From Arthrobacter pascens (GTDB lineage: Bacteria > Actinomycetota > Actinomycetes > Actinomycetales > Micrococcaceae), in the NCBI RefSeq assembly GCF_030815585.1, contig NZ_JAUSWY010000001.1, forward strand, positions 3,410,001-3,474,000: a stretch of 64,000 nucleotides of DNA, in the 5' to 3' direction. Positions 44,301 through 50,143 of this stretch are shown one piece after another (positions within the stretch are counted from its first letter, which is position 1; each line of letters opens with the position of its first letter). Both the position numbers and the translations under genes were made by a program. The notes under the pieces were generated by a model. The model was not told where the DNA came from, made no database searches, and saw only the letters and a list, made by a program, of their open reading frames with translations.

Positions 44301-45103
44301 GAGGCCCAGAACACCACGTACTCGCCCAGGGTGGCGTCGTAGTAGGCCTCAGGCGCCCAGGTGTTGCCGGCATTGTCCGGAGATACCTTCACGTGGCGCT
44401 GATCGGACCAGTTGACCAGGTCCGTGGACTCCCAGATTTCGATGTACTGGCTGCCCTGCCGCTGGGACGCATCCCAGGTGGTTCCGCTGCCGATCGACAG
44501 GTCCGTGGCGATCATGTAGAACTTGTCGCCCTCCGGGGAACGGACAATGAACGGGTCGCGCAGGCCCTTCGTGCCCATGGTGGACGTCTTGACCGGCTGA
44601 CCGCCGTTGAGGGTCAGCCAGTTGCGTGCATCGTTGCCGTTGCTGGCGCCGAAATAGATCTTCTCACCGGCAAGGGAGTCGCCGGTGAAGTAGGGGAACA
44701 TGTACGCCTCAAATTGCGGCTTCTCCGGGAGGGCCGGTACCACGGCGTTGAACGTCTTCGTGGCTGAGGCGTCGTTCCGCGTGATGGTGGCGGTCAACAT
44801 CACCTGCTCGGTCGACTCACCATGCGCGGGACGGTGGACCACGCCGCTCGGATCGACTACTGCGCTGTCGCCGGAAGCCCAGCCGATGGACGTGTCCTGC
44901 GCGCCGGTGGTCGGAAGGGTCAGGTTCCCGCGCACGTCGTCGATGTTTGTCACGAGTAAGGCGCTGGCGGCTGCCTGCACAGCGGCCTCATCCTCGGGGG
45001 CGCCGGCATGCGCCTGTTGCGCCGGCGCGATCACCAACGTGGAAACAACGCAGAAGGCCGCAACGGCCGATGCCATTCTTAGCCAGGTACCGCTCGCGGT
45101 CAT
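35342..45103 (-). CDS. Giant secreted multidomain protein with three GH43 domains
   Basis: A 3253-residue exported enzyme. ATG at 45103 follows AGAGGAG and gives a signal peptide ending near AQQAHA; an earlier in-frame start lacks these. Approximate order: GH43-1 (130-450; base Asp183, acid Glu375), Big_4, LamG (532-752), Ig-like domains, a GH43-like propeller lacking clear acids (935-1105), Big_4, GH43-2 (1212-1535; Asp1220, Glu1415), FN3, LamG (1645-1858), Ig-like, second degenerate propeller (2042-2212), Big_4, GH43-3 (2305-2628; Asp2307, Glu2496), several Ig/OmpL47-like repeats, and a final Ig domain. GH43 enzymes cleave arabinan or arabinoxylan linkages. No sortase motif is present. A LacI-type operator overlaps the promoter. 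Confidence 0.88.
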   Translation of the reverse strand: MTASGTWLRMASAVAAFCVVSTLVIAPAQQAHAGAPEDEAAVQAAASALLVTNIDDVRGNLTLPTTGAQDTSIGWASGDSAVVDPSGVVHRPAHGESTEQVMLTATITRNDASATKTFNAVVPALPEKPQFEAYMFPYFTGDSLAGEKIYFGASNGNDARNWLTLNGGQPVKTSTMGTKGLRDPFIVRSPEGDKFYMIATDLSIGSGTTWDASQRQGSQYIEIWESTDLVNWSDQRHVKVSPDNAGNTWAPEAYYDATLGEYVVFWASKLYTTADHSEAQPNQMLYATTRDFVTFSPAKVWQNTGKSRIDSTVIAENGTYYRFTKDEAQTTGCLDIMQEHSTSLTAVTTVTSATSDTWKLDATCIGKKAGTAAVEGPTVFKANNGDVNGPGYYLFVDEFGGRKYIPLFSSGLQNANWTVPTGYSLPSPAPRHGTIMPITAAEQKALMGAYLPKATSVAPVKTVTVVGTQAKLPRTAPVTFADNSTRELAVTWNAPEPADYYTREGTITVTGAVTGTDLTAAATISVIPAGSDTLLHYDFSKVKGTVVLDSSPWGRDGAIKGTGATVNGDVLTLPGGASNSTAGYVQLPTGTFDGQNTLTISAWLRNETAAGNYAAMFFGGTNSLPSQYWLLNPRNPQGRFKSVITDGQNTSAPWGTEAGISPTTASRGIAGPVTDNSWGLYTTVVEPNQITGYYNGTKIGTVATTRTVSDFGTGLVSYIGRSSYADAFYKGGVRDVRVHSTAKTAEQIKDYYFSTVDPAVLDAALQSDADAINLGPTQVTGNLTLPTSGAKGSAISWESSDPAVISVTGRVNRPADADAPVTLTATLKLGTNTVTRQYQLTVVAQNPVADLTRAAKRYVLRPTIVSGTTLPAAQSGHAVAYTTSTAGVSITDNVLRTSAGAPVTAKVTLTLRSADPAIDAEVTKDFTVTVLPEQLARYVLSYERAVVNTATYSGKLAYSMHLGLGATTDDFKALNDNYGILFAKAAPTGALDILSTRTLRNPYVFQLATGGYGVVATRAIDNGSDDSSAASSLLYFTSPDLLTYTEVGLVDLGVTNGVNKPKAVWDSAASAYRVAWTADDGTAYHTSFGSLSIPGSRGELGTGTLTIDDPAVTTAVPGSAPSTVLPVTETVATGLANRYGRIRNTAVTVPNQEVGRNTTVDLNGLAAALDYSDGSTASLPVDWKAEDVAAVNTAVPGQYTVRGTVRQRAYSTPFIGAEADPAILKWKDSYLFIATDDANVINAKSMFLRKASTIVGLKTAADHSVATIGGSANIAGCFWAPELHEVAGDLYIFYAPCIGQASWNKVQAFVQKLKSGGDPTVAADWEPAKQVLKADGSPLQRDASHPGISLDMTYFEDGGRSYVAWSQRYIGSPNGDAEIWIATVNPSDPTRLTSEPKKLVTSEYGWDTNTTNVAEGPFVIKRDGKVFLTYSGSNVDTTYAVGLLTASSEVDLTDQSNWTKGNSPILKSDPAIAQLGPGHNSFTTDEDGNLVLVYHAKSTNTSLRDTFLRRVHWAEDGRPVLDMSTSEEVAPDKAAVSITVTVPATGEAVAPAPPAAPSLNADGTSLTAAWVTPGDGGSPITGYTVTLYTSEGAVHRTIQVDASISSHRFADLEPGSYQATVVATNAVGDSAVSAKSSPAVIGSQVLARYDFSSVVGTSVADASGNGKTATIVGNGATISGKELTLPGGSSTSGAAHVKLPTGMFDGQNTLTISAWLKNETGSGNYAAMFFGSAASPPSQYWLLNPRNPQGLFKSVITDGNVPSAPWGTEAGISPTTASKGIPGPATNNSWGLYTTVIKPGSITGYYNGSKIGTVATTRTVSDFGTGLVGYIGRSSYPDNFYKGGVRDVSVYSTALSDADVANAYYAGSDPAVAKAALDADAAALDLGPKSIAADLTLPQAGAKGSKITWSSSDPAHLDANGKVTRPATEDVTVTLTATLELAGQATTRAFTFTVIANTPQKDLQLVANSYNPAVDVVTEDIRLLTAVGNVTLTWQSSNAQVLSDTGTVTRPAAEDVTVTLTATFAANGLTEVRTYNVKVLAADGGRIGSYIQSGNTARTDALHLASQDAAALGGATYAGLNNGRPVLYPTLGAAKFGSPTLFRKVDGSFGLVATVDSNSSSIYVYDSADLVTFTGERLVAFNNRNMAAGSVAVKYDNSIAAYRLTFVSKTDGKTYQVTTKDFSSFKDPVEVPAVPASGQGTFPSGALEASSIGLTKTEYDRVIAKYSRPFNTGVAPFSDVTLDGGGQLTLPTTSEVQYNNGSTTTMGVQWNPADVAAVETGKPGTYTVNGTVQRPTYPEKLVAQRADPDVIRGDDGYYYFTASYPMVGSGDPEGYDRVTLRRATTIAGLGSAPEITIWDENTSALNRYIWAPELHKVGDSWYVFFSASIDSSVWSIRPVVLKLDGNDLMDPSKWRELGRMKPAAGDTDAFRSFSLDMTYFENAGKHYVVWAENPGPSMLRMATIDPADPSQLTSKSVLLSTPTMAWEKNAGLSINEGPAVIKKDGKVFVTFSAATVDAAYCVGLLSAADNGDLMNPASWTKNPYPILTTADVPGQAGPGHNSFTVDEYGNPVIVFHSRTVGEVSGPGDKGDGGLFDPGRHARAATVHFGFDGQPVLNMTAAEELAEAHKNVQVKVVVPDSAAPVLTAALDPAEPTGSNGWYTGDVALVASAADDSAATIEYRLDGGDWLTYSAAVAIGEGTSAVEVRATDEAGNQSAVTTLEVRRDVTAPEVSASFDDQGGASLGPVVVTLAGTDAEGGSGLAAVEYSLDGGPWTAYDGPLPVSGAGSHTLAYRASDVAGNVSAEQAATVIIAAPDTTAPLLTVTVSPDAPDGSNGWWKSTVSVTAAATDDSGTAPSIEISRDGGLTWDVFAPLQLTDGSPGLKIRAVDQAGNVSAVIDRDIRIDRVVPSASAEVDAAARKVTVTGADADPGSGVAGLEYRVNSAEPWTLSASASADVTVGAGAATVEYRAVDSAGNVSVAQSVLVPAAAAPKADVTLTSAAQPSAEGWYAKDVSVKITAPAGTAAQYRFDGGAWKSAAQPFTISANGPHTVDHRLLKDNVVMDGSAGSVAVKIDKIVPTTAAVTTPESGTGTPRNPVTVIFSAQDSLSGVAKIEYRLNLGAWTTIAAGTPLRISTRGDYMVSYRSFDEAGNADKVRTTAVKITADVAPSLKASSATVKPGASLTFTVAGFDRWDRVVLTAGGTTLGSVSTDVKGAGKVTLQIPATTPPGPLTVTATGSDGEPAATVNVTVKK
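37220..43510. repeat. Internal duplication of a LamG-Ig-propeller-Big_4-GH43 module
   Basis: The segments at about 43510-40500 and 40170-37220 encode the same domain series. The catalytic Asp and Glu residues are offset by about 1085 residues (1220 to 2307 and 1415 to 2496). LamG parts keep near-identical DNA, for example around 43300-43340 and 39960-40000, while the GH43 parts have diverged. Confidence 0.82.
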
Positions 45104-45180
45104 GAACACTCCTCTGTGTGTGACTCCCACCCCCAAGGCAATAGGGGACGTTCTGCCATGCTGATCTGGCAGCCGAGCGA

Positions 45181-45232
45181 TGTTAGCGCTCACAATGAGT
45201 TGAACAGTAGGGTTCCTGCGCTCCTGAGGCAA
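45181..45232 (-). promoter_or_regulatory. Promoter and LacI-type operator of the giant GH43 gene
   Basis: Reading the minus strand: TTGCCT (45232-45227), 17-bp spacer, TACTGT (45209-45204), then TGTGAGCGCTAACA (45194-45181) at the expected start site. The last element is an imperfect palindrome of the classic LacI-family type centred on GCGC. Repression by a sugar-responsive LacI/AraR-like protein is therefore likely. This site is unlike the GAAACGTTTC operators at the window start. The rest of the gap up to 45404 holds nothing recognised. Confidence 0.65.
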
Positions 45233-45404
45233 TAGTTTGAGTCGAACTGGGGATGAAAAGGGGATATCGGCGCAATCATTACGGCCGGACACGGGCGATA
45301 GCCCGTGAGCCTTGACAAGGGCCCGTTCGTGAGCGTTGGGCGGAGACGTACTAAGTGGTCCTCTTTAGTGCCCGCCTGCAGCTTCGGGAAAGGGCAGTTG
45401 TCCT

Positions 45405-45758
45405 CTACGCCCGGGTGCGGGGAGCCAGGGCGACGTCGAGAAACTCCAGGTGCGCCGGCGTAATGGCGGTGGTGTTTTCCGCATACTCCGGGTGCTTGGT
45501 GAGGAACTTCTTGATGTACGGGCAGACGGGCACAATCGTGATCCCGGCTGCGGCTGTTTCATTCAGGGCCGCGGTGGCGAGCTTTCCCGCGAGCCCTTGG
45601 CCGCCATATTCCTCATTGATTACGGTGTGATAGAAGATCCGCTGAGGTGCGCCGCCGCCGTCGTACTCTTTGTACGCGGCTTTGCCGATCACGTTTCCGG
45701 CGTGGAGCACTTCAAAACGCTCGCGCTCCGGGTTGTTGCGGATAGTAATGTCACTCAT
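45405..45758 (-). CDS. GNAT-family N-acetyltransferase (YjdJ-like)
   Basis: A 117-residue short GNAT protein of the PF14542 type. A beta strand FEVLHAGNVIGKAAY is followed by the acetyl-CoA loop region EYGGQGLAGKLATAAL and VCPYIKKFLTKHPEY, the signature C-P-Y-x-x-x-x-x-x-x-H-P-E-Y of this family. Start ATG is at 45758 after GGAGAT. Substrates of these small acetyltransferases are mostly unknown. It is encoded alone, divergent from the DUF6457 gene. Confidence 0.9.
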   Translation of the reverse strand: MSDITIRNNPERERFEVLHAGNVIGKAAYKEYDGGGAPQRIFYHTVINEEYGGQGLAGKLATAALNETAAAGITIVPVCPYIKKFLTKHPEYAENTTAITPAHLEFLDVALAPRTRA

Positions 45759-45896
45759 CGGGATCTCCTTGGCAGCGGCTTTCTGCTACAGCGTAACCTC
45801 ATCGCCGCTGACGTTATTTCCCCGCCTTCGCCGTGCCGGTGACTTACCCCGCAAAGCCTTGTAGTGTCGTGGACACCGGAACGGCAAGGAGGGAAC

Positions 45897-46226
45897 ATGG
45901 CTGTGGACGACGATGAAGCACGGGTCCTGGACCAGTGGAGCCAGCGGCTGGCCCAGGCGCTGCAGATTCTCGACCTGGAAGTGGATCAGGAACTGCTCCT
46001 GAATCTGGCCCGGGAATCTGCGGGCTCGGTGATCCACGCTGCAGCGCCGGTCACTACGTTTATGGTGGGCTATGCGGCTGGCCTTGAGGCCGGGACTGGC
46101 AGCGCCGGCTCCAAAGCCTCGTCCGCCGCGGCAATTTCAAAGGCCGCTGCCGTCGCCTTCCGGCTGTGTGAGGACGGGCACGACGGCGGTCCGGCCAGCA
46201 AAGGCTGGGCCGACACAGCGCAGTAG
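45897..46226 (+). CDS. DUF6457 domain-containing protein
   Basis: A 109-residue helical protein starting at ATG after GGAGGG. Pattern: LDQWSQRLAQALQILDLEVDQELLLNLARESAGSVIHAAAPVTTFMVGYAAG, followed by an Ala-rich helix. From memory, this domain is found alone or fused to molybdopterin-guanine dinucleotide (MobA-like) proteins in actinobacteria. The convergent neighbour is a molybdopterin oxidoreductase, so a link to molybdenum cofactor insertion or use is plausible. Its biochemical role is unknown. Confidence 0.78.
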   Translation: MAVDDDEARVLDQWSQRLAQALQILDLEVDQELLLNLARESAGSVIHAAAPVTTFMVGYAAGLEAGTGSAGSKASSAAAISKAAAVAFRLCEDGHDGGPASKGWADTAQ

Positions 46227-46323
46227 GCCTCACGATCGCTCCAGGCTGGGCCGCTCCGTCCGGACGTCAGTCGAGCCGCGACTCCGTGAACGTCCAGGCC
46301 GGCCTGCCGCCGCCTCCGGTTCC

Positions 46324-48651
46324 TTAGCCTGCCGCCGCCGGCTCCATAGCCCGCTCCTTAGTGGGCTCCAGCCGCACGATGACAGCCTTGGACACCGGCG
46401 TCTGGCTGCCCTCGGCGACGCTGTCCAGCGGCACCAGCACGTTGGCCTCGGGATAGTAGGCGGCGGCACAACCAACAGCCGTGGGGTACGAAACCACCCG
46501 GTAGTTCCGCAGCACCCGCTCCGCGTTGTCCTTGTACACGCCGTGGATGTCCACGTACTGGCCGTCGCTGAGCCCCAGTTCAGCCAGGTCCTGCGGACTC
46601 ACGAAAACCACCTCGCGTCCCTTCTTGATGCCGCGGTACCGGTCGTTGTGGCCGTAGATGGTGGTGTTGAACTGGTCATGCGAGCGCATGCCCTGCAGGA
46701 TCAGCGTTCCCGCCGGGCGAGCCACGTGCTCCAGCGCGTTGACCGTCAGCATGGCCTTGCCAGTGGGCGTGTTGAACGTCCGCGAGTCCCGGGGCCCGTT
46801 TGGCAGGACAAAGCCGCCCTCCTGCCGGATCTTCCGGTTGTAGTCCTCGCACCCTGCCACGACGTGGGAGATGTGGTCCCGGATGAGGTCGTAGTTCTTT
46901 TCGAACCCTGCCCAGTCGGCCTGGATGGAATTGCCCACGACCTTTTGCGCCAGCCTGCTGACGATCGCCACCTCGGACAGCAGTCCCGGCGCCACGGGCT
47001 GGACCGTGCCCTGCGAGGCGTGGACGGCGCATACGGTGTCCTCCACGGACACAAACTGCGGGCCGGATTCCTGCTGGTCGAATTCGGTGCGGCCCATGGT
47101 GGGCAGGATCAGCGCCTCCGCACCCGTGACCGTGTGTGAGCGGTTGAGCTTCGTGGAAATCTGGACCGACAGCTCCGTGTTTTGCATCGCCGCCTGCGCG
47201 GCGTGTGAGTCTGAAATGGCTCCCACCAGGTTGCCGCCCAGTCCGACGAAAACCCTGATCCCGCCGTCGCGCATTTGCCTGATGGTTTCAACCGAGTCCA
47301 CGCCGTGCTTGCGGGGAGGTTCGAAACTGAACTCCTTGCTCAACGCGTCCAGGAAGGCTGGCGGCATCTGTTCCCAGATGCCCATGGTGCGGTCACCCTG
47401 GACATTGCTGTGCCCGCGGATGGGCGAGGCCCCGGCACCCGGCTTGCCGATGTTTCCCCGGAGCAGCAGCAGATTGATGATCTCCTTGATGGTGTCCACG
47501 CCCTTTTTGTGCTGCGTGATGCCCATGGCCCAGGTGATGATGACTTTCTCCGCCTTGAGGTAGCGCGCGGCCAACTCGTCAATCTCTTCGGTCCGCAGCC
47601 CTGTCGCCTCCAGGACGGTGGCCTCATCCAGCCCGGCAAGGTGGGCACGGAGCTCGTCCAGCCCTTGGCAGTGTTCCTCAAGGAAGTTGTGGTCCAGCAC
47701 GGTTCCGGGGTTCTTTGCCTCGGCATCGAGGACCCGCTTGGAAACAGCCTGGAGCAGCGCCATGTCGCCGCCGATGCGGACCTGCATAAACTGATCGGCG
47801 AGTTCAGTGCCGCGACCCGCGATCCCCTTGACTTTCTGCGGATTCTTGTACCGCATCAGTCCGGCTTCCGGCAGCGGATTGACCGCCACGATGTGGCAGC
47901 CGGCCTCTTTGGCTTCCTCCAGCGCCGTGAGCATCCGGGGGTGGTTGCTTCCCGGGTTCTGGCCCATGATGACGATCAGGTCCGCCTTGGCGAAGTCATC
48001 GTAGGAGATGGTGGCCTTGCCGATGCCGATGGTCTGGCCCATGGCCCAGCCCGATGACTCATGGCACATGTTGGAGCAGTCTGGCAGGTTGTTGGTCCCG
48101 TAGGCCCGGACGAACAGCTGGTACAGGAACGCGGCCTCGTTGGAGGTCCGGCCGCTTGTGTAGAAGGTGGCCTCATCGGGGCTGGCCAGGCCCGTCAGCT
48201 TATCCCCAAGGATTGAGAATGCCTGGTCCCAGCTGACGGGCCGGTAGTGGTCCTCCCCCGCGGGCTTGTACACCGGCTCCGTGAGGCGGCCCTGCATCCC
48301 CAGCCAGTACTCGGACCTCTCCCGCAGTTCGCTGACCGGGTGCTCGTCCCAGAATTCGGAACCGATCACCACGGGTGTGGCCTCCCAAGTGACCGCCTTG
48401 GCGCCGTTCTCGCAGAACTCGAAGGTCTTGCGGTGCCCGGGGTCCGGCCAGGCGCAGCTCATGCAGTCGAACCCGTCCTTCTGGTTCAGGGCCAGCAGCG
48501 TCTTTCGTGCCCGGTGCAGGCCCATGTGTTCAATGGCAGGTTTCATCGAGTGATAGACGCCCGGGATGCCCGCGGCCCACGTCTTGGGGCTGCCGCTGGC
48601 TTCCAGGTTTGCCTCGTCAGATTCTTCCACCCGCGGGTTTTTGCGCGTCAC
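46324..48651 (-). CDS. FdhF/YdeP-family molybdopterin oxidoreductase
   Basis: A 775-residue protein. GTG at 48651 follows AAGGAG; the longer upstream frame has no support. The N-terminus has the Cys pattern CMSCAWPDPGHRKTFEFCENG, a likely Fe-S site in place of the ferredoxin-like motif of canonical formate dehydrogenases. The molybdopterin domain begins at about residue 100 (YRPVSWDQAFSILGDKL), with MGQNPGSNHPRML and RGHSNVQGDRTMG as cofactor-binding patterns. The C-terminal molydopterin-binding domain contains LILQGMRSHDQFNTTIY. YdeP proteins are linked to acid resistance in enterobacteria, but their reaction is not established. The convergent DUF6457 gene may be related. Confidence 0.9.
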   Translation of the reverse strand: MTRKNPRVEESDEANLEASGSPKTWAAGIPGVYHSMKPAIEHMGLHRARKTLLALNQKDGFDCMSCAWPDPGHRKTFEFCENGAKAVTWEATPVVIGSEFWDEHPVSELRERSEYWLGMQGRLTEPVYKPAGEDHYRPVSWDQAFSILGDKLTGLASPDEATFYTSGRTSNEAAFLYQLFVRAYGTNNLPDCSNMCHESSGWAMGQTIGIGKATISYDDFAKADLIVIMGQNPGSNHPRMLTALEEAKEAGCHIVAVNPLPEAGLMRYKNPQKVKGIAGRGTELADQFMQVRIGGDMALLQAVSKRVLDAEAKNPGTVLDHNFLEEHCQGLDELRAHLAGLDEATVLEATGLRTEEIDELAARYLKAEKVIITWAMGITQHKKGVDTIKEIINLLLLRGNIGKPGAGASPIRGHSNVQGDRTMGIWEQMPPAFLDALSKEFSFEPPRKHGVDSVETIRQMRDGGIRVFVGLGGNLVGAISDSHAAQAAMQNTELSVQISTKLNRSHTVTGAEALILPTMGRTEFDQQESGPQFVSVEDTVCAVHASQGTVQPVAPGLLSEVAIVSRLAQKVVGNSIQADWAGFEKNYDLIRDHISHVVAGCEDYNRKIRQEGGFVLPNGPRDSRTFNTPTGKAMLTVNALEHVARPAGTLILQGMRSHDQFNTTIYGHNDRYRGIKKGREVVFVSPQDLAELGLSDGQYVDIHGVYKDNAERVLRNYRVVSYPTAVGCAAAYYPEANVLVPLDSVAEGSQTPVSKAVIVRLEPTKERAMEPAAAG

Positions 48652-48860
48652 GCTGTTCGCTCCTTGAGTCAAAGGCTGCTGCCTCAACCAGCGCCGGTGC
48701 TGGCGGGAACAGTCACTTCCACAGTTGTTCAGGCGGCGGTGGAAGTCAAGGAGGACGCCGGCCATACAGGCTAGGGTGGAAGCCAGAAACGGCGTTGCGT
48801 GAAGGTCCGGCACGGCCGGCTCCTGACGGCAGCCCTCAGCCCAAGCGAAAGGCGCGCATC

Positions 48861-50057
48861 GTGGAAGTACCCGCTTTTGTCTGGACCCTGACCGTCGCTG
48901 GAATTGTGGCCCTGCTGGCCTTCGATTTCTTCTTCCACGTCCGGAGGGCCCACACCCCGTCACTCCAGGAATCGGCTCTCTGGTCCTCGATCTATGTAGG
49001 GATCGCCCTCCTCTTCGGCCTCGGCGTGCTGTGGTTCGGCGGGCCCACCATGGGCACCGAGTACTTCGCCGGCTACATCACGGAGAAGGCCCTGTCCGTG
49101 GACAATCTCTTTGTATTCCTGATCATCATGGCCAGTTTCAGGGTGCCCCGCGCGGACCAGCAAAAAGTGCTGCTGTTCGGCATCGTATTCTCCCTCATCG
49201 CCCGTACTGCGTTCATTTTCCTGGGCGCCCACTTGATCAACAGCTTCGCCTGGGTGTTCTACATCTTTGGGCTGATCCTGCTGATCACCGCAGGCAACCT
49301 GCTCAAACCAGACAACCACGACGACGACTCCGAGGGCCTGGTGGTCCGGCTCGCCAAACGCTACCTGCCGGCGTCGGCACACTATGACGGCGACAGACTC
49401 TTCACCGTTGAAAACGGCAAACGCGTGCTCACCCCTATGCTCCTGGTGATGCTGGCCATCGGCGGCACGGACATTATGTTCGCACTGGACTCCATTCCCG
49501 CCATCTTCGGACTGACGCAGAACGTTTTCATCGTCTTCACCGCGACGGCGTTCTCGCTGATGGGCCTGCGCCAACTGTTCTTCCTCATCGACGGTCTGCT
49601 GGACCGGCTCATTTTCCTCGCCTACGGGCTCGCGGCCATCCTGGGCTTTATCGGCGTGAAGCTTATCCTGCACGCGCTCCACGAGAACACCCTGCCGTTC
49701 ATCAACGACGGCCAGCACGTCAACGTGGTGGAAGTCAGCACCGAGGCGTCGCTGAGCGTGATCGTCGGGGTCCTGGTGGTCACCGTGCTCGGGTCCATCT
49801 TCAGCCCCAAGGGCAAGGCCAAGAACGCAGTATCCGGCGCCAAGCGGCACGCCACCGAATACCTGGACCTGAACTACGAAACGGACATGGCGGAGCGGGA
49901 CAAGATCTTCGCCAGGATGTGCTGGGAAGAGGAGCAAATCCGCAAGCTCCCCGAGAAGTACAAGCGGCTCATCCGCAACGAGACGGAGTTCCTGAACCTG
50001 CTGCGGAGCGCCCACGCTGAGCACGACAAAGCCCAGGTGCGGGCAGCGCAAAGCTAG
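48861..50057 (+). CDS. TerC-family integral membrane protein
   Basis: A 398-residue protein starting at GTG after GAAAGG. About nine membrane spans match TerC/Alx. The conserved acidic signatures are present: EKALSVDNLFVFLIIM and TDIMFALDSIPAIFGLT. The cytoplasmic C-terminal tail is charged, from about residue 320 (RHATEYLDLNYETDMAERD). TerC/Alx proteins are implicated in manganese export and metalation of secreted proteins, and in tellurite resistance operons. No ter genes and no recognisable manganese riboswitch were seen upstream, so metal homeostasis is the preferred role. Confidence 0.92.
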   Translation: MEVPAFVWTLTVAGIVALLAFDFFFHVRRAHTPSLQESALWSSIYVGIALLFGLGVLWFGGPTMGTEYFAGYITEKALSVDNLFVFLIIMASFRVPRADQQKVLLFGIVFSLIARTAFIFLGAHLINSFAWVFYIFGLILLITAGNLLKPDNHDDDSEGLVVRLAKRYLPASAHYDGDRLFTVENGKRVLTPMLLVMLAIGGTDIMFALDSIPAIFGLTQNVFIVFTATAFSLMGLRQLFFLIDGLLDRLIFLAYGLAAILGFIGVKLILHALHENTLPFINDGQHVNVVEVSTEASLSVIVGVLVVTVLGSIFSPKGKAKNAVSGAKRHATEYLDLNYETDMAERDKIFARMCWEEEQIRKLPEKYKRLIRNETEFLNLLRSAHAEHDKAQVRAAQS

Positions 50058-50086
50058 CAGGGGTTAATGTCAGCCCCTCTTGCTAG
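50054..50086 (+). terminator. Bulged hairpin overlapping the TerC stop
   Basis: CTAGCAGGGG (50054-50063) can pair with CCCCTCTTGCTAG (50074-50086) with a 3-nt bulge. It overlaps the stop codon and lies before the next gene's ribosome binding site; it may attenuate read-through. No U-tract is present. Confidence 0.35.
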
Positions 50087-50143
50087 ATTCAAGTCAGGGC
50101 CAGGGGAACAGTCCTCCGGCCAGGCTGTCAATGGGGAGGCCCC

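Noticed and set aside
43193-44767. Long plus-strand frame of 524 codons opposite the giant gene
   Set aside because: Gly/Val/Arg-rich antisense frame typical of high-GC coding DNA; no motifs.
48660-48860. Possible manganese (yybP-ykoY) riboswitch before TerC
   Set aside because: The conserved loop sequences could not be found in the leader.
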